From Thinopyrum elongatum (taxonomy: Eukaryota; Streptophyta; Magnoliopsida; Poales; Poaceae), in assembly GCA_011799875.1 (NCBI GenBank), contig CM022303.1:423764483-423828482 (forward strand): a stretch of DNA of 64,000 bases. Direction: 5' to 3'. Below the pieces are notes generated by a model that searched no databases, had not been told where the DNA came from, and saw only the letters and a list, made by a program, of their open reading frames with translations. Below, piece by piece: positions 21,527 to 33,735 of this stretch. Position 1 is the stretch's first letter. Each line of letters opens with the position of its first letter. The translations under genes were made by a program, and so were the position numbers.

Positions 21527-21538
21527 CTTTTTATAACC
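21527..21538 (-). promoter_or_regulatory. TATA box of the coiled-coil gene
   Basis: GGTTATAAAAAG on the minus strand lies about 75 bases upstream of the ATG at 21457. Confidence 0.6.
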
Positions 21539-22124
21539 TAGTACTAGCACTAGTACTAAAACCTACATAGTGGGAAGACGTTCAGGTTTGATACGTACTA
21601 GGTGTGAGCAGGTTTGCACTTAATTATAGCATGGTAGTACTACTTTGGAATGTGATGGGAACAAGCTAAAGATTAATTGATGGTTTTGGTTTCGAGGCCC
21701 AAAACGGCTCCCGATGAGTTTCCTGGAACACAAATTTCAAGTAATACTGCTCAAATGCGGTCACACAAGTCAGTGATGTAACTGGTCGTACATGTCAGAC
21801 CAAGCCGATGCGTGCCCCTTCGGTGAGACGCAGGTCCGACCGACCGTCTGTTGGTGCGACCGACCGTAAGTATTACGCGATGGAGACTTCTGGTTGTGGC
21901 TTCGGGTGATTGTCACGACCAAGGATTCAAAAACTAGTGATAAATCAAGTACCTTCTTTTTCCAAACAACCAAGTATTTTCATAGGAATACAATACATAT
22001 AGATGGAGTGATTGTCACGGTTGCAAACTGCCATGGCGCCGCAAGTTCACTGCAGCAGCAACCGAGTAGGTCACTGCATCGCTGGCGGGGAAGGAGGGCA
22101 GCTCACCTCGCCTACGATGCATGC

Positions 22125-22613
22125 CTAGCGGCACTGCCGCAGCTGGTCCCGCGATTTGGCTTCTCCTACCGCCCATTTGAACAGTTGCACCGGCTGCTCA
22201 TGCCATTCCGCAGGCATGCGCGTTCTTTCCTCCGCAGTCGACTCCGTGAATATGATCTCTACCATTAGCCCTAGCTCGAAATCAACGCGACGCTGCCAGA
22301 TGCTGACATCCCTCAGCATCTCTCCCCTGAGATCGACTTGCGCCTCCACCTTGTGCTTCGCCAGGCGCAGCTCCTTCGAACTTGTCTCCAATCGATGGGA
22401 CGCTTCCTCGATCTGATTTGCCCTTGCTGCCCACCACCTGAAACGCAGCCCTGGCATGTCCTCCGGCGCCACCGATCTGTGATTCCAGAGCAATGGATCC
22501 CCTCTGAAACACATGTGGGTTTCTCTCAAAGGCGGCAGTGCTGCGGGCCGCAGCAAGAGGGCAGCCCGCGGGATCCTGGGATCTAAGGGATTATCCATGG
22601 CGGGATCCTCCAT
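22125..22613 (-). CDS. Unrecognised 162-codon ORF, probable host gene or fragment
   Basis: Starts MEDPAMDNPLDPRIP at 22613 (a second methionine six codons on is equally possible) and ends at 22125 with no lesion. The first third is proline and arginine rich (RAALLLRPAALPPLRE); the rest is helical and charged (RLETSSKELRLAKHKVEAQ), with two nearby tryptophans. No known domain was recognised. It lies 0.7 kb from the coiled-coil pseudogene on the same strand and resembles it in helical character. It could be an intact orphan gene, a first exon or a relic. Confidence 0.45.
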   Translation of the reverse strand: MEDPAMDNPLDPRIPRAALLLRPAALPPLRETHMCFRGDPLLWNHRSVAPEDMPGLRFRWWAARANQIEEASHRLETSSKELRLAKHKVEAQVDLRGEMLRDVSIWQRRVDFELGLMVEIIFTESTAEERTRMPAEWHEQPVQLFKWAVGEAKSRDQLRQCR

Positions 22614-22776
22614 GACGGGATCGGGTGGGCGAGGTGGGGAGGCGAGCGTAGGCGCTGGGAGAGCCCTACGAGGCTAAGATAAAGATAGTACTACTCCACT
22701 CCGTCCATATTTAAATACAAAGGCCACCAACAGTAACCCAGGCAAAAATTGATCATCCTGCATGTGTCCTGGTTTA

Positions 22777-22972
22777 TTGGCCCCCTTTTTATTTTGTGCC
22801 AATTTTTGACCAAAAATTTAACTAAGAAAATGTTAATGCATGTGACCAAAAATTATATCATTGGAATCACATTTGAACATAGTTTTCGATGACATTAATT
22901 TTTATGACATGCATAAATATTGTGTTACTTAAAACTATGGTAAAAAATTGGCACAAAATACGAAGGAGACTA
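22777..22972. mobile_element. Stowaway-like MITE
   Basis: The arms share ATTTTGTGCCAATTTTT (22791 onward, and its reverse complement near 22950). The right end, CGAAGGAGAC then TA, is reminiscent of Stowaway ends. The left end is degenerate, so coordinates are approximate. Confidence 0.5.
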
Positions 22973-23453
22973 ATGGAAGTAGCAACCCATGATTTAACTA
23001 CTCGCATGCACGCAATGGAGTAGTAATGTCTTTCTCAACAATTTCCTCCCTCACGTCCACTCAATTTGCATGCACTGTATTAATTGACCATCAATGAAGT
23101 GAACGACTTTACACGCGTCAAATTATCACATGGGGTGGATCTTCGTACAAAAATGTGTCCCACCGTGTACCCACGTGTGTGTGCGAGGGAATGAGTGCGT
23201 GCGTGCACATCTTCGCTTCATGCATGTACTGCTAGTGTGCGTGAGAGAGGACGAGTACATTCTTCTGGAGCCAGCAGCACGTCACTGTGATCAGTCCACA
23301 CAAGGAGGTCGCGACAACGCCTCCACACGTGCCACGTGGCTTCATGGATGCCCCACATCATTTTAATCATAATATATTAACTGAAAAAGGGAGAGACACT
23401 GTGTAGTGTGCCATTGGAATTCTAATTTACGTGCTTTGAACATACTAGAAGTA
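22973..23453. other. Intergenic stretch with a diverged duplicate
   Basis: No gene. About 23130-23260 (CCACCGTG, GAGTGCGTGCGTGCAC) is repeated with divergence at about 24040-24170, on the other side of the Helitron-like copy. Confidence 0.5.
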
Positions 23454-23941
23454 CTAGTAAGGTACATGTGCATTGCACGCATGAGATTTGCCAACCAAAT
23501 TATGAATAAATACCACACTATAGCATGTAAGCTTTGAGTCATATATGCATGATGTAGACGTTCATTTAATTCTTAGAGTTCATCTCATTCAAAATCAATT
23601 AGTTTTTATAAAAAGTTAATCTATTTTATGATTCATGGAATTGTGCGTTGTAAATCATAAAGTAAAAACAAATAATGGAAATTCAACTAGAAAAAAAAGT
23701 TTGGGCAATTATGATACGGAAGATTCTAGAACAAAGGAGAAGTACTTGTGTTTTGAGGTTTGTGCATTATGCTTAAGTTCAACCATGGAGTCTTCTAGAT
23801 TGTACATGTGGCAGAATCTGGTGGAATGTAGATGATATCCAATGGCCAGTAGTGCTCGGATTTGCCATCTTTGCACCGTCTGATTGGCTTCATCCAATGA
23901 CCATCTTTCAATTTTGGTCGCACTCAATATAGGGGTATAGA
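23454..23941 (-). mobile_element. Small Helitron-like element, copy A
   Basis: Read on the minus strand it starts TCTATACCCC and ends with a short hairpin (GTGCA-A-TGCAC), about 11 bases, then CTAG before T, the layout of a Helitron 3' end inserted between A and T. It is nearly the reverse complement of 25335-25798. No RepHel coding, so it would be non-autonomous. The exact 5' end is blurred by the adjoining microsatellite. Confidence 0.6.
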
Positions 23942-23992
23942 TATAGATATAGATATAGATATAGATATAGATATAGATATAGATATAGAGGT
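23936..23992. repeat. (TAGATA)n microsatellite
   Basis: About nine units of TAGATA abut the 5' end of Helitron-like copy A; copy B lacks this expansion. Confidence 0.9.
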
Positions 23993-24448
23993 ATAGATAT
24001 ACACTAGTGGCACATCATCTAAAGCCTTTCTACACGCTCATTTTTTGTACAAGTGTGCTCCACCGTGCACCCGCGCGTTTGTATGTGGGAACGAGTGCGT
24101 GTGTGCACCTCTTCTCTTTCGCACACGTAGTCCGTGTGTGTGTGAGATACTAAGATATGGTGAGGGAATACGTGTAATGCAATTTGTGTGAAGGAGAGGC
24201 CTATATACATACATGTATGTGCATGGGGCCGGGGTGATATACGAGAAGGGAGGGGAGGGGTCGACCGCGCGAGATATCAATAGAGATAGATAGAGGGAAG
24301 AGCTCTACGAGCGTACAAGCACTGGGATATGGGGGGCTAGGGTGCTGGAAGATGGTGCGAGGGGCCAAGTGGAGGGAGACTATGAAGGAGTGCACAAGTG
24401 CGAGATCGATATTTAAAGAGAGGGGGCGAGAACGTGCGCGGTTGCGCA

Positions 24449-24638
24449 CAGTGGCGGAGCCATGAAAAATAAATGAGCTAGGGGGCCAAGCATTGATAAT
24501 CCTTTACGGGGAGGGCCAAGTCATAAACTTAAACCATTTTACCAACAATTTATCTACTGATCACATTCATATTAGCCTCAGTATATAGTGATGTTAGGGG
24601 GGGGGCAGGGCCCTTGCTGCCCCCTGTCTTCGCCACTG
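24449..24638. mobile_element. 190-bp MITE with CAGTGGCGGAG ends
   Basis: Left end CAGTGGCGGAG and right end CTTCGCCACTG are inverted repeats with one mismatch. The CAGTG start fits hAT-type elements. The flanks (GCGCA and TGCGT) do not give a clear 8-bp duplication. Confidence 0.6.
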
Positions 24639-25334
24639 TGCGTGCGTCTGAGAGATGAAGCGGAAGGCATGGATGATGAGAGGGGGACGATGGATAGATA
24701 ATGTGGGTGTATCAGCTATGTAATCCTATATAGAGAGGTATAGATTGATCGATGTGTACGTGGGAAAGAGGGTGAGACCTGACTAGATATATAGATCGAT
24801 CGGTTTGTGTGGAAAACTGGGAAAGACCTAGCTATATATATACACACATAGAGGAACATCGATCGTTGCTCATGCATGTGAGAGATAAAAGAATGCCCGA
24901 AGTGATGAAGAGGGGGAGGTGTGTGTGTGTGCATGCATGGGAGACCGACTTGAAGAAAAAGATTGCATGTGTGCGATGGATAATGCCGAGTGGTAGTGTG
25001 TGTGCATGCATGCACGAGAGAAAGTTAGTGGTACAATTATAAAGAGAAGACGACTATATGGGTGTAAAAGACTAGGTGAGGTCATAATCAATGTAAAGTT
25101 GAATTCAAATATTTGAATAAGAGATCATGATGTTTGAAAGCCATGCATGCATGAATATAACTAAGATATGCGTGGTGTGGTTTGGAAACGAGCATGCTAT
25201 ACTGTATACACATTGAACAAGGTCAGACTGATTTGAATTTGAGATACCAATGGCAGGCATCATTTGGCCACATTGCATCCGTGCATGGACACACTATTCA
25301 AATTGGAGATGATGGGTGGCTTTTGCATCACATA
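24639..25334. other. Low-complexity intergenic stretch
   Basis: GATCGATC, TATATA and GTGTGCATGCATG tracts dominate. No gene or element recognised. Confidence 0.5.
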
Positions 25335-25798
25335 TCTATACCCCTATATAGTGTGCGAATAACTTTGAAAGGTGGTCGTTGGATGAAGCCAATTCGACGG
25401 TGCAGAAATGGCAAATCCGAGCACTATTGGCCGTTGGATATCATCTACATTCCACCAGATTTTGCCACATGTACAATCTAGAAGACTCCATGGTTGAACT
25501 TAAGCATAATGCACAAACCTCAAAACACAAGCACTTCTCCTTTGTTCTAGAATTTTCCGTATCATAATTGCCCAATTTTTTTTCTAGATGAATTACCATT
25601 ATTTGTTTTTTACTTTATGCTTTACAACGCACAATTCCATGAATCTTAAAATAGATTAGCTTTTTTATAAAAACTAATTGATTTTGAATGAGATGAACTA
25701 TAAGAATTAAACGAACATCTACATCATGTTATAATGTTATATTTATTCATAATTTGGTTGCCAAATCTCATGCGTGCAATGCACGTGTACCTTAATAG
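25335..25798 (+). mobile_element. Small Helitron-like element, copy B
   Basis: Starts A|TCTATACCCC and ends with hairpin GTGCA-A-TGCAC, then GTGTACCTTA and ATAG before T (CTAG in copy A). 464 bases, inverted relative to copy A 1.4 kb away. Confidence 0.6.
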
Positions 25799-26280
25799 TC
25801 TAAATGGTGTGTGTGTGTTGTGCGTGTTAAACACATTGTACGTAGTATCATACATGGTTTAGATTCCGAACATCTAGCTAGAGCATACATGTACTATGAT
25901 TTGAATTAAACATAAAATGGATACATATATTTGAATTCGAGATCGTATGTACATGTAGTTCATATTTATATGGGAATTTACTACTCCTATATTTCATGTC
26001 ATGTGTTGTGAAGATAATATTTAGATGGTTGTATAACTAACCCGAGTACAATCCCATTCAAACAGGGAAAATGTACTCAAATTTAGTCCATATGCTAGAC
26101 AACACGAATTGTTTTTTTATTGTTGAGGAAAGTGCAAATTGATTTGGTACTGTACACGTTAAGTTTGTTGTCCCGATTTTTTTAGTTTTTTGTTGTTGTA
26201 TGTGAATGCATTTCTAGTAATATAGTAAACCGGGACATGGATATCTCTAGTGAGGTGCGAATTGTCTTTTTTTTGTACAC
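25799..26280. other. AT-rich stretch before the CACTA gene
   Basis: No gene seen. A diverged repeat around GTACACGTTAA (near 26151 and 26275) leads into the upstream region of the TnpA-like gene. The left boundary of the CACTA element was not found here. Confidence 0.4.
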
Positions 26281-26283
26281 GTT

Positions 26284-26470
26284 AAACTTGTTCTCCCGAA
26301 ATTTCAAGCTAGCATCTCTGTCTATCGTGCTGCGAAACTCCCGCCTCTTCAACCCGCGCCTTGTTACCCCGAAATTTTAAGATAGCTCTTTGTCTCGTTG
26401 TGCTCCGAAAACTCCCTCCATCTCAACCCGCGCCTTGCTATCCCAAAATTACAACGCGCGCGAAAACTCC
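26284..26470 (+). repeat. Diverged tandem repeat upstream of TnpA-like gene
   Basis: AACCCGCGCCTTG and AACTCCC recur in two to three diverged units of about 70-85 bases, just upstream of the ATG at 26599. Confidence 0.6.
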
Positions 26471-27391
26471 CACCTCCTGTGAAATCCCGACACATGAAAT
26501 GCCCGTGATACCCCTGAACCGAAAGAACCGCCTAGCTCAAATCGGTGGGGGTACTTTTGTAACTTACCCCACATTTCGGACAAGCGCGTCCCTAAGCCAT
26601 GGTTCCCCCCTCCCATCCCATCTGCCCCCCGATTCGTACACCGAGGCCACGAAAACCCGCGACGCCCCACACCCTCCTCCATTCGCCACCCAGCCGGAGC
26701 CTCTTCCCCGACGACGTCGTCCACAGCAACACCTCGACGTCCCTCATCCACCGCACCGGATGAGGATCCGTCGTCAATCTCATCGTCCCGCCGGTTCAGC
26801 CACCCCGTCCTCCACCTCCAAGGAGCTGCCCCGACATTCCCCTCGTCTTTCGCGCCGCCTCCATTCCCACACCGCCGTCTTCACCTGCACAACCGGAAGA
26901 GCAGCATCATCACCGATTCCTCGGATGAAGCTGAGGCCTAATCGGCGCCACCAAAGAGGTTCTACACTAATCGCTGCATTTTCTCCTTGACTCGATCTCA
27001 TGGTGCTGCCGGCGCTCGGTCCCGAGCCGGCATGGCGCGGCTCCATCTACGGTGGCGTCGCCGGCCACTTCCTCCACGACGTCGCTCCCTCGGCGGCGAC
27101 GTCCACATCAGTAGGAGTTGCTGCTGCTTTGGCTCTCGCTCGCGCTACTGCTCTGCTCCTGCTCTCGGTCCCCTGCCTGGTTTGCTCTTGCTCTTGGTCA
27201 CGCTGCTGCTCTCGCTCTTGCTCTTGCTTGCGCTGCTGCTCTACTCTTGCTCGCGCTGCTGCTACATGAGCAGCAGATCCTGCTCTCGCTCGAGCCCCTA
27301 CAGCTGCTACCCGAGATGCTGCTACACGACTAGCTGCCCCGGCTCTCGCACGCGCTGCTGCTCCGGGCGCTGCTACTGCTTTTCTGCTACT

Positions 27392-27497
27392 AGTGTGTTC
27401 AGTTTCGATAGTAAAATTCAGTTTCGACAGCAAAATTCAGTTTCGACAGTAAAATTCAGTTTCGACAGTTAAATTCAGTTTCGACAGTTAAGTTCAG
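27392..27497 (+). repeat. 19-bp tandem repeat (about 5 units)
   Basis: GTTTCGA recurs at 27402, 27421, 27440, 27459 and 27478, exactly 19 apart, with unit ATTCAGTTTCGACAGTAAA. It lies in the first intron of the TnpA-like gene. Confidence 0.92.
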
Positions 27498-29399
27498 AGA
27501 TGAGCGGCTGGTGTATTTTACATCTAGCACTTTGTGGTTATGTATTTTACATCATCTATTGGAGATGCTATTAGAATTCCACTCAGGTTAACGTTGTATC
27601 TCTTGTCCTGCTTCAGCCTCGCCGTCGTACAACTCACCAGAGCTGCTCCAATGATGAAACCCTCCATCACAGCGGAGCAGTACCCCCGGCTCCATCTCCA
27701 GACGCCTAAGATCTTCTTCCCCTCCTCCGACAGCCAAATCAGCCGGAGCATCCTCACCGACCAACCCAATCATGCTGAGATCGACATGGCTTCGCCAAAG
27801 AGGTTGTACACTTGTTGCACCTCTTTTTTACTCTACATGTTATATATATTGTCCACTGAGCACACGTAGTAACATGAAATACGATTAGTTTCTCCTACTA
27901 TATGACAAGCAGCGAGGTACCAGGCAACTTAGCTACCCATGATGGACCCTCTTGAATGCCATCATTATTTATTTCTGCGCGTTTGAGCTGTGCATTTGTA
28001 GATGGGCCTGGGAGTTGAGCTAGTAGGGCAGTGGCCTGGGTCCAAAGTAGTAGAAGTAGCACAAAAATATTTTTTGAGTGTAGGCTTTTCCCTGTTCAAG
28101 CCTGCCTACTAGAATCGCCAGTGCTTGAAAGGAAAAGTGAAGGAAAAACATAGGAATTGGAAAGTTTCGTATGGTACTACTATTCATGTATTTGGTACAA
28201 AGGAATGGAGCAAAGGAAAACTGTAGGATTTGTTCCTTTAGTGTCTCCTTGAAAGAAAAACCATAGGAATTTTAATACCCACTTGTCCTCATTTTCAAAT
28301 TCCTATTCATGAAGCACAAGACTAAGAGATAGTAGCATAATAGCATTATAACCGTACATTTTCTTGTGGTTTGACTTAAATCTCACCATGCTTCTTTGCA
28401 TCCTGTGATCTTCCAATTCTTGTGAACCAAACACCCAGATTGGCAGAAATCCTGTGTTTTTAAATTCTCTATTTTGCACGTGCATTCCTACCGTATTCCT
28501 GTGTATTTCCTATCCCTGCATTGTTAGAATCCTCCAATTCAAACAAGCCCTTACAGAATTACTTCTGTTACAGATATGTGTCAAAGAAAACCTTGTGTGG
28601 TTTGTCCCGCTCCTGCTGCACTGTGGTCCACCCCAGCTCGGTTGCTCCAACGACGGACGGGTTCACCACAGCAGGGATCCGCCCTCCAGACTATCTTTCG
28701 CCGCCTCAGATCTTCTTCCCCGCCGCCGGCAGCCACGACAATTGCATTACCATCATCAACTGAGCAGATGACCTTGAGGACTACACGGGTCCGCAAGAGA
28801 GGTCGCACTCTTTCGTGTGTGCTTTTGTTATGCATCACTTAATATGATGACATGTTACTTTATCGTCATGTTCACCGATTAGACTCCGAGTCAGGTCCAA
28901 ACTAATGCTCAAACTTGAGTTTTTAAATGGTTGTGGGGTACATATTGGGGTAGCAATCAATACTATCTGTCTACTATCTGGTTAATCTCGGGTGTCTACT
29001 ATGAGTTTCATGTTGGGTGGAAACAAACATTAAAGGAGCCATTATCTGTATTTTTTAACTGAAGCTATTATCTGCCTACTATAATTGGTTTTGGGTCTAT
29101 CCACAGTTTGCTACCATCACTCTGAATTTGTGCATGCACTCCTTACATAATCTCACTATGTTTTATTCCTGTGCATGTCAGTTATTGTACACAATGGTAC
29201 TGAACATGTAGAGCAAAAGAGACGAGCCTTGCGTGGCAATAAAATTTCATGCATACGTCGCTCCATGGTCGGCGCAAAAGCAACCCCCCTCCCCCCATTC
29301 CAGACTGTAATCAAGAGGAAGATAACTGTTCAGAGGGGGATTCAGAGGGAGCAGACCACTCCTATTTACCCCCAGAGGTCTTTTGCTCTAACTTGGCAT

Positions 29400-30950
29400 G
29401 CTGATGTTGGTCATATCATGCATATGGTGCCTTGCATTGCTTACTTTATACATAAAATATGTCATCTGCTTAGTTTAGACATGCATTGTGTGAATGCCAT
29501 CTGTTTAGTTTCTATATCATATATGTGAATCATGCAGTGCCATCTTGTTTAGCGAGGCATCATATATGTGAATTTTGCAATGCCATCCTGGTTAGCCAGT
29601 CATCTTATATGTGAATTATATCATGCCATCCTTTTTTTTATTACGTATTAAATTTGTCAACAATTTTAATACATTCAATTACTCTTCCTGTGCATTAGCC
29701 ATTCAACACGGTCATGGAAAAATCTGGAGTGAAAACAAGGTATTTAGAGCAGACAATGCTATCTGACGAAGTGCATGTCTTGCTGGTTACGGATAGCTCC
29801 TCAGAGGAGGATTTAGAGGCAGATGACCAGTCGTATCCCCCCCCCCCCCCCGAGGTGCATGCTCTAACTTGGCAGGGTTATATTGCTCATATCGTGCATA
29901 TGGTGTCTTGCATTGGCATGTCATTTGCTTAGTTTAGACATGCTTTGTGTAAATGCCACCTGTTTAGTGTCTAATTACCATATATGTGAATTTTGCAATG
30001 CCATCTTGTTGCAAGACATTATATATGTGAATTATGCAATGCTATCTTGTTGCAAGGCATTATGTATGTGAATTATGCAATGCCATGTTGTTTAGCTAAG
30101 CGTCATATATGTGAATTATATCATGCCATCCTTTTTTTGTATTACTCATTCCATTTGTCGACAATGTTTGTATATTCAACTGCTCTTCCTGTGCATCAGC
30201 CATTGAATTGGTGATGGAGAAATCTGGAGTGAAAACAAGGTCTTCAGAGCAGACAATGCTACCTGCTAAAGCAGATATCTTGCTGGTTACAGATAACTCC
30301 TCAGAGGAGGATTCAGAGGCAGATGACCAGTCCTATTTTCCCCCTGAGGTGTATGCTCAAACTTGGCAGGGTTATATTACTCATATCATGCATATGTTGT
30401 CTTGCAATGCTTAGTTTTTACATCATATACACAATATTGAATGCCATCTCCTTAGTTGACACATCATATATGCGATTGCCCTCTGCTCACTTGCTTAGTA
30501 TATAAATCATATATTTGAATTATATCATGCCATGATGTTTACATAGACAGCATGTATCTGAATTATGGCATGCCAACCCATTTTCTAAAGACATAATATA
30601 GTTATATCATCTCATCCTGTTTACATAGTCATCATATTTTGAATTATGTCATTCTATCCGTGAATTATATCATGCCATCATGTTTCCATCGACGGCATGT
30701 TTGTGAATTATGGCATGCCAACCACTTTAATAGACACATCGTATAGTTATATCATGTCATCCTGTTTACATAGTCATCATATTTTCAAGTATGTCATTCT
30801 ATCCTGTTTAGTTAGCCATCATATATGTGAAATTGTGTCATGCTATCCTGTTTAATTAGCCATCATATATGTGAAATTATGTCATGCTATCCTGTTTGGT
30901 TAGACAAGATAAATGTGAATTATTTCATGCCCTGTTTTCTTCCCTACTAT
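29400..30950 (+). repeat. Intronic repeats between amplified TnpA exons
   Basis: Phrases such as CATCATATATGTGAATTA and ATGCCATCCTGTTTA recur many times at about 40-60-base intervals across the introns, consistent with repeated exon-plus-intron duplication. Confidence 0.7.
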
Positions 30951-32579
30951 CCATTGCACCTGTCTATCTTACAATGTCTGTACATTCAATTACTTTTCTT
31001 ATTTATCAGCCATTTGAATTGGAGGGGGTGATGGCCGTATCTATGGGAGTAAAAACACGGTCTTCAGAAAAGATCGTGCTACCCGTCGATGTAGATAGAA
31101 CCACGGTTGTACTTACCCAAGAACCAGCCCCACCACACATAACCCAGACTCACACAGATTGTACCCCTACCCAGTTGGATAGAGAACCAGCTACACCCCT
31201 TCTAACCCCAACCCCAGCAGATAGTAACCCAGTTCTAGTTGACATAGCACCGTCTCCACCACAGAGCACCCAAACACGAGCAGTTAGTAAGGCAACTGCA
31301 GTGCCCAAAGCACGAGGACCACCACTCTGAACCCCAAGTCAACGCTTAAAGCGGAAGAAGAATTGTTCTCAGGTCAGGTTACATAGCTATGGTTCATACT
31401 CCTTTGCTCTTGCATCACTGTATTTACTCATACCAACTAATTTCAAATTTGAAGGATGCAATTGAAACTCCAATTGTGCAACAGGTATGTTTTAAACCTG
31501 TTTCTTTAATGTATTTGCTGTTGTAACTTGCTCTATGTTGATTTCAGTTTCTATTGAATAAACAGTTATGTTCTCATGCCATGCACATTACAAGTGTTGT
31601 TATTGTTGTGTAGTTTCCCACACTTATATTCTGTCTATGCTGCTTTGCCTTAAAGATATATGATTTGAATTGTCTCTATCTTGATTTGGCAACATAAACT
31701 AGAATGATATAGACCATACAATGACCATACTACATAGATATATGTTTGTTTCATGCTGTTATCCTGTCCACCTTACTATTGAACTGGTTTACCAAAATGA
31801 GTTTCATATACAACATGGTAAACCTGTGATCTGTCTGCTTGTTTCTCTTTTAGAATGCGGGCAAAATATTGGAGAAGAGTACCCCCGTTATGCAATGGTA
31901 AAGGAAGTAATGCAGATAAGGTTCAAGATAGTGAGACATCCCTGTTGGTGTCCAAGAAAGCTGATAAAAACTATATTGAAGACACTGAGACAACCCCAAA
32001 GTCTTGTCTTGATGTAGTGTTCGAGTTACTGGCCACTACTGCTGGCACCAGCTCTTCGAACTCGCTGCCTGAATCAGTTCGGCTTCTTGAGTCTCAACTT
32101 CAAGTTGAAAGACATCGATCAGATGTGCTGCGATAGGAAGCCGAAGGACTAAGGAAGTCCCTGCAGAATTCAGATGCATACTTTCTGGTGCAACTACAAG
32201 CGCTGGAGGATTTAAGCGCCAAACAAGAGAAAGCTAATAAGCTTGCTAAGCGTCTTGCCAGCATGGTGGATACCCAGGATATTGTTTCTTGAGCTCTTAT
32301 GAAGTAGTTTCAGTGCTGGACTTGTTTTGTTGCGACGTTTATTTGCACTGGTCGCCAACTTTGACAACCAGTGTATGTAATATGCTGCTTTGTTCCCCAT
32401 ATTTGCACTGGTGGCGAACTTTGATGCCTAGTGGATATAATATGTGTAATAACCGTGATAGCCTAGCGTAAGTTGCTTGCTTATTTATTTCCTTGTTGTC
32501 TTGTTTATTTGTTTGCTTGTAGTCAGTGCAGTTCTTTTTCCGCAGTTTGCTAGTGGTCGCAATAACCTATTTTTTTAAA

Positions 32580-33480
32580 CTAGGCCACAATAACCATGGG
32601 CTACATATTTACTGTAGTGACCATGGGCCTCCTACGGGCCGTAGAAACAATGGGCCTTCTATGGGTCGTAGAAACAATGGGCCTTCTACGGGCCGTAGAA
32701 TCAGTGGGCCTTCTACGAGCCGTATGATCGATTGGCCAAACATGGGCCAATAACGGACCGCATTATGGGTCGTAAACAGACTAGAGTTGGAATCGTCCGT
32801 TCATGGGCCGACCATAACGGGCCGTCGTTAATCGGCCGTATTTGATGACGCTATGAAAATGGACCAATGGATTAACGGGCCACAAACGGGCTGACTTTAA
32901 CCACTTGTTGAATTTGGCCCACAACCGGAACAGGCCATTAACGGACCGTAAGTAATCGAATGCTGCAAATCAGCCCAAGAATAAATGGGCCCTGAGAAGG
33001 CCGAAAGATAACACGGGCTAGAAACGGCCCAATGGAATAATGGGCCGTTAATGGGTATAAAGCGATACACTGTTCATTACGGGCCAGTTTCACCATGAGC
33101 CATTAATGGGCCAAGAGTTACAAAGGGCCTCATATGGGCTGAAAGACGTCGTGGGCCATACATGGGCCGGAAGTTACAACGGGCTGGAATCATATTGGAC
33201 AGCCCAGATGACGCTACTGGTCCTAATTCGAATAGGCCATAATGGGCCATGAGTTAGCGGGCTGTAAATGGGCTATATGCGAACAAGCCGCTAGCAGGCT
33301 TTAAGTGGGCCGGTCATTACCTTTTGACCAGGTCAAACGGGCCGGCCTTTTGACCTGAATGGGCCATTGTTGGGCCGAGCCACGTGTCGACGTATCATAG
33401 GTGCGTCCCGTCCATTCGCTGGATGACAACTGTCCCAATGCTGGGCCGACACGTGGATCCGCAGGCGAATGGGAATTTTA
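32580..33480. repeat. CACTA subterminal repeats
   Basis: Dozens of ATGGGCC, ACGGGCC, GGGCCGTA and reverse-complement copies (GGCCCA) are spread over 0.9 kb in both orientations. In CACTA transposons such repeats bind the TnpA-type protein. Confidence 0.75.
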
Positions 33481-33735
33481 CACGTGGAAAATCCCCATTG
33501 GTCCGGGCTGTTAACGGCGACCCGTTATGGTGGATGCCACGTGTCAGTTACCCTTGACGAAAGCACTTCCATGACGCGCCATTTATCATCATGGAAGTTG
33601 ACACTTCCGTGATGATAATTTTGGTATTGTCATGGAACACTTCTACGACAGCACATGTATGACTATCTTGATTCTATCATAAAATCGTCATGGATGTACA
33701 TGCATGACAGAAAACGTGACCTACTATGACAAACA

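Larger units (their letters stand above)
26599..32292 (+). pseudogene. TnpA-like gene (CACTA accessory protein), multi-exon and decayed
   Basis: Proposed exons by splice signals: 26599-26958, 27617-27802, its diverged copy 28637-28801, then copies of an acidic exon at about 29182-29396, 29699-29876 and 30200-30370, a longer one at 31010-31372, and a last exon 31855-32292. The acidic exons share KSGVKTR, ILLVTD, SSEEDSEADDQSY and PPEV. The 31010 exon is threonine-proline rich and ends in RLKRKKN. The last is a coiled coil (LLESQLQVERHRSD onward) ending VDTQDIVS. Stops in frame: TGA at 31328-31330 and TAG at 32134-32136, plus others upstream. TnpA-type proteins bind subterminal repeats and help transposition. 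Exon limits are inferred. Confidence 0.6.

Noticed and set aside
26361..27472. Open frames of 128-209 codons with poly-L, poly-R or poly-C-S stretches
   Set aside because: They arise from CTG/CTC-rich and tandem repeat DNA at the start of the TnpA-like gene. Splice-bounded exons explain the region better.
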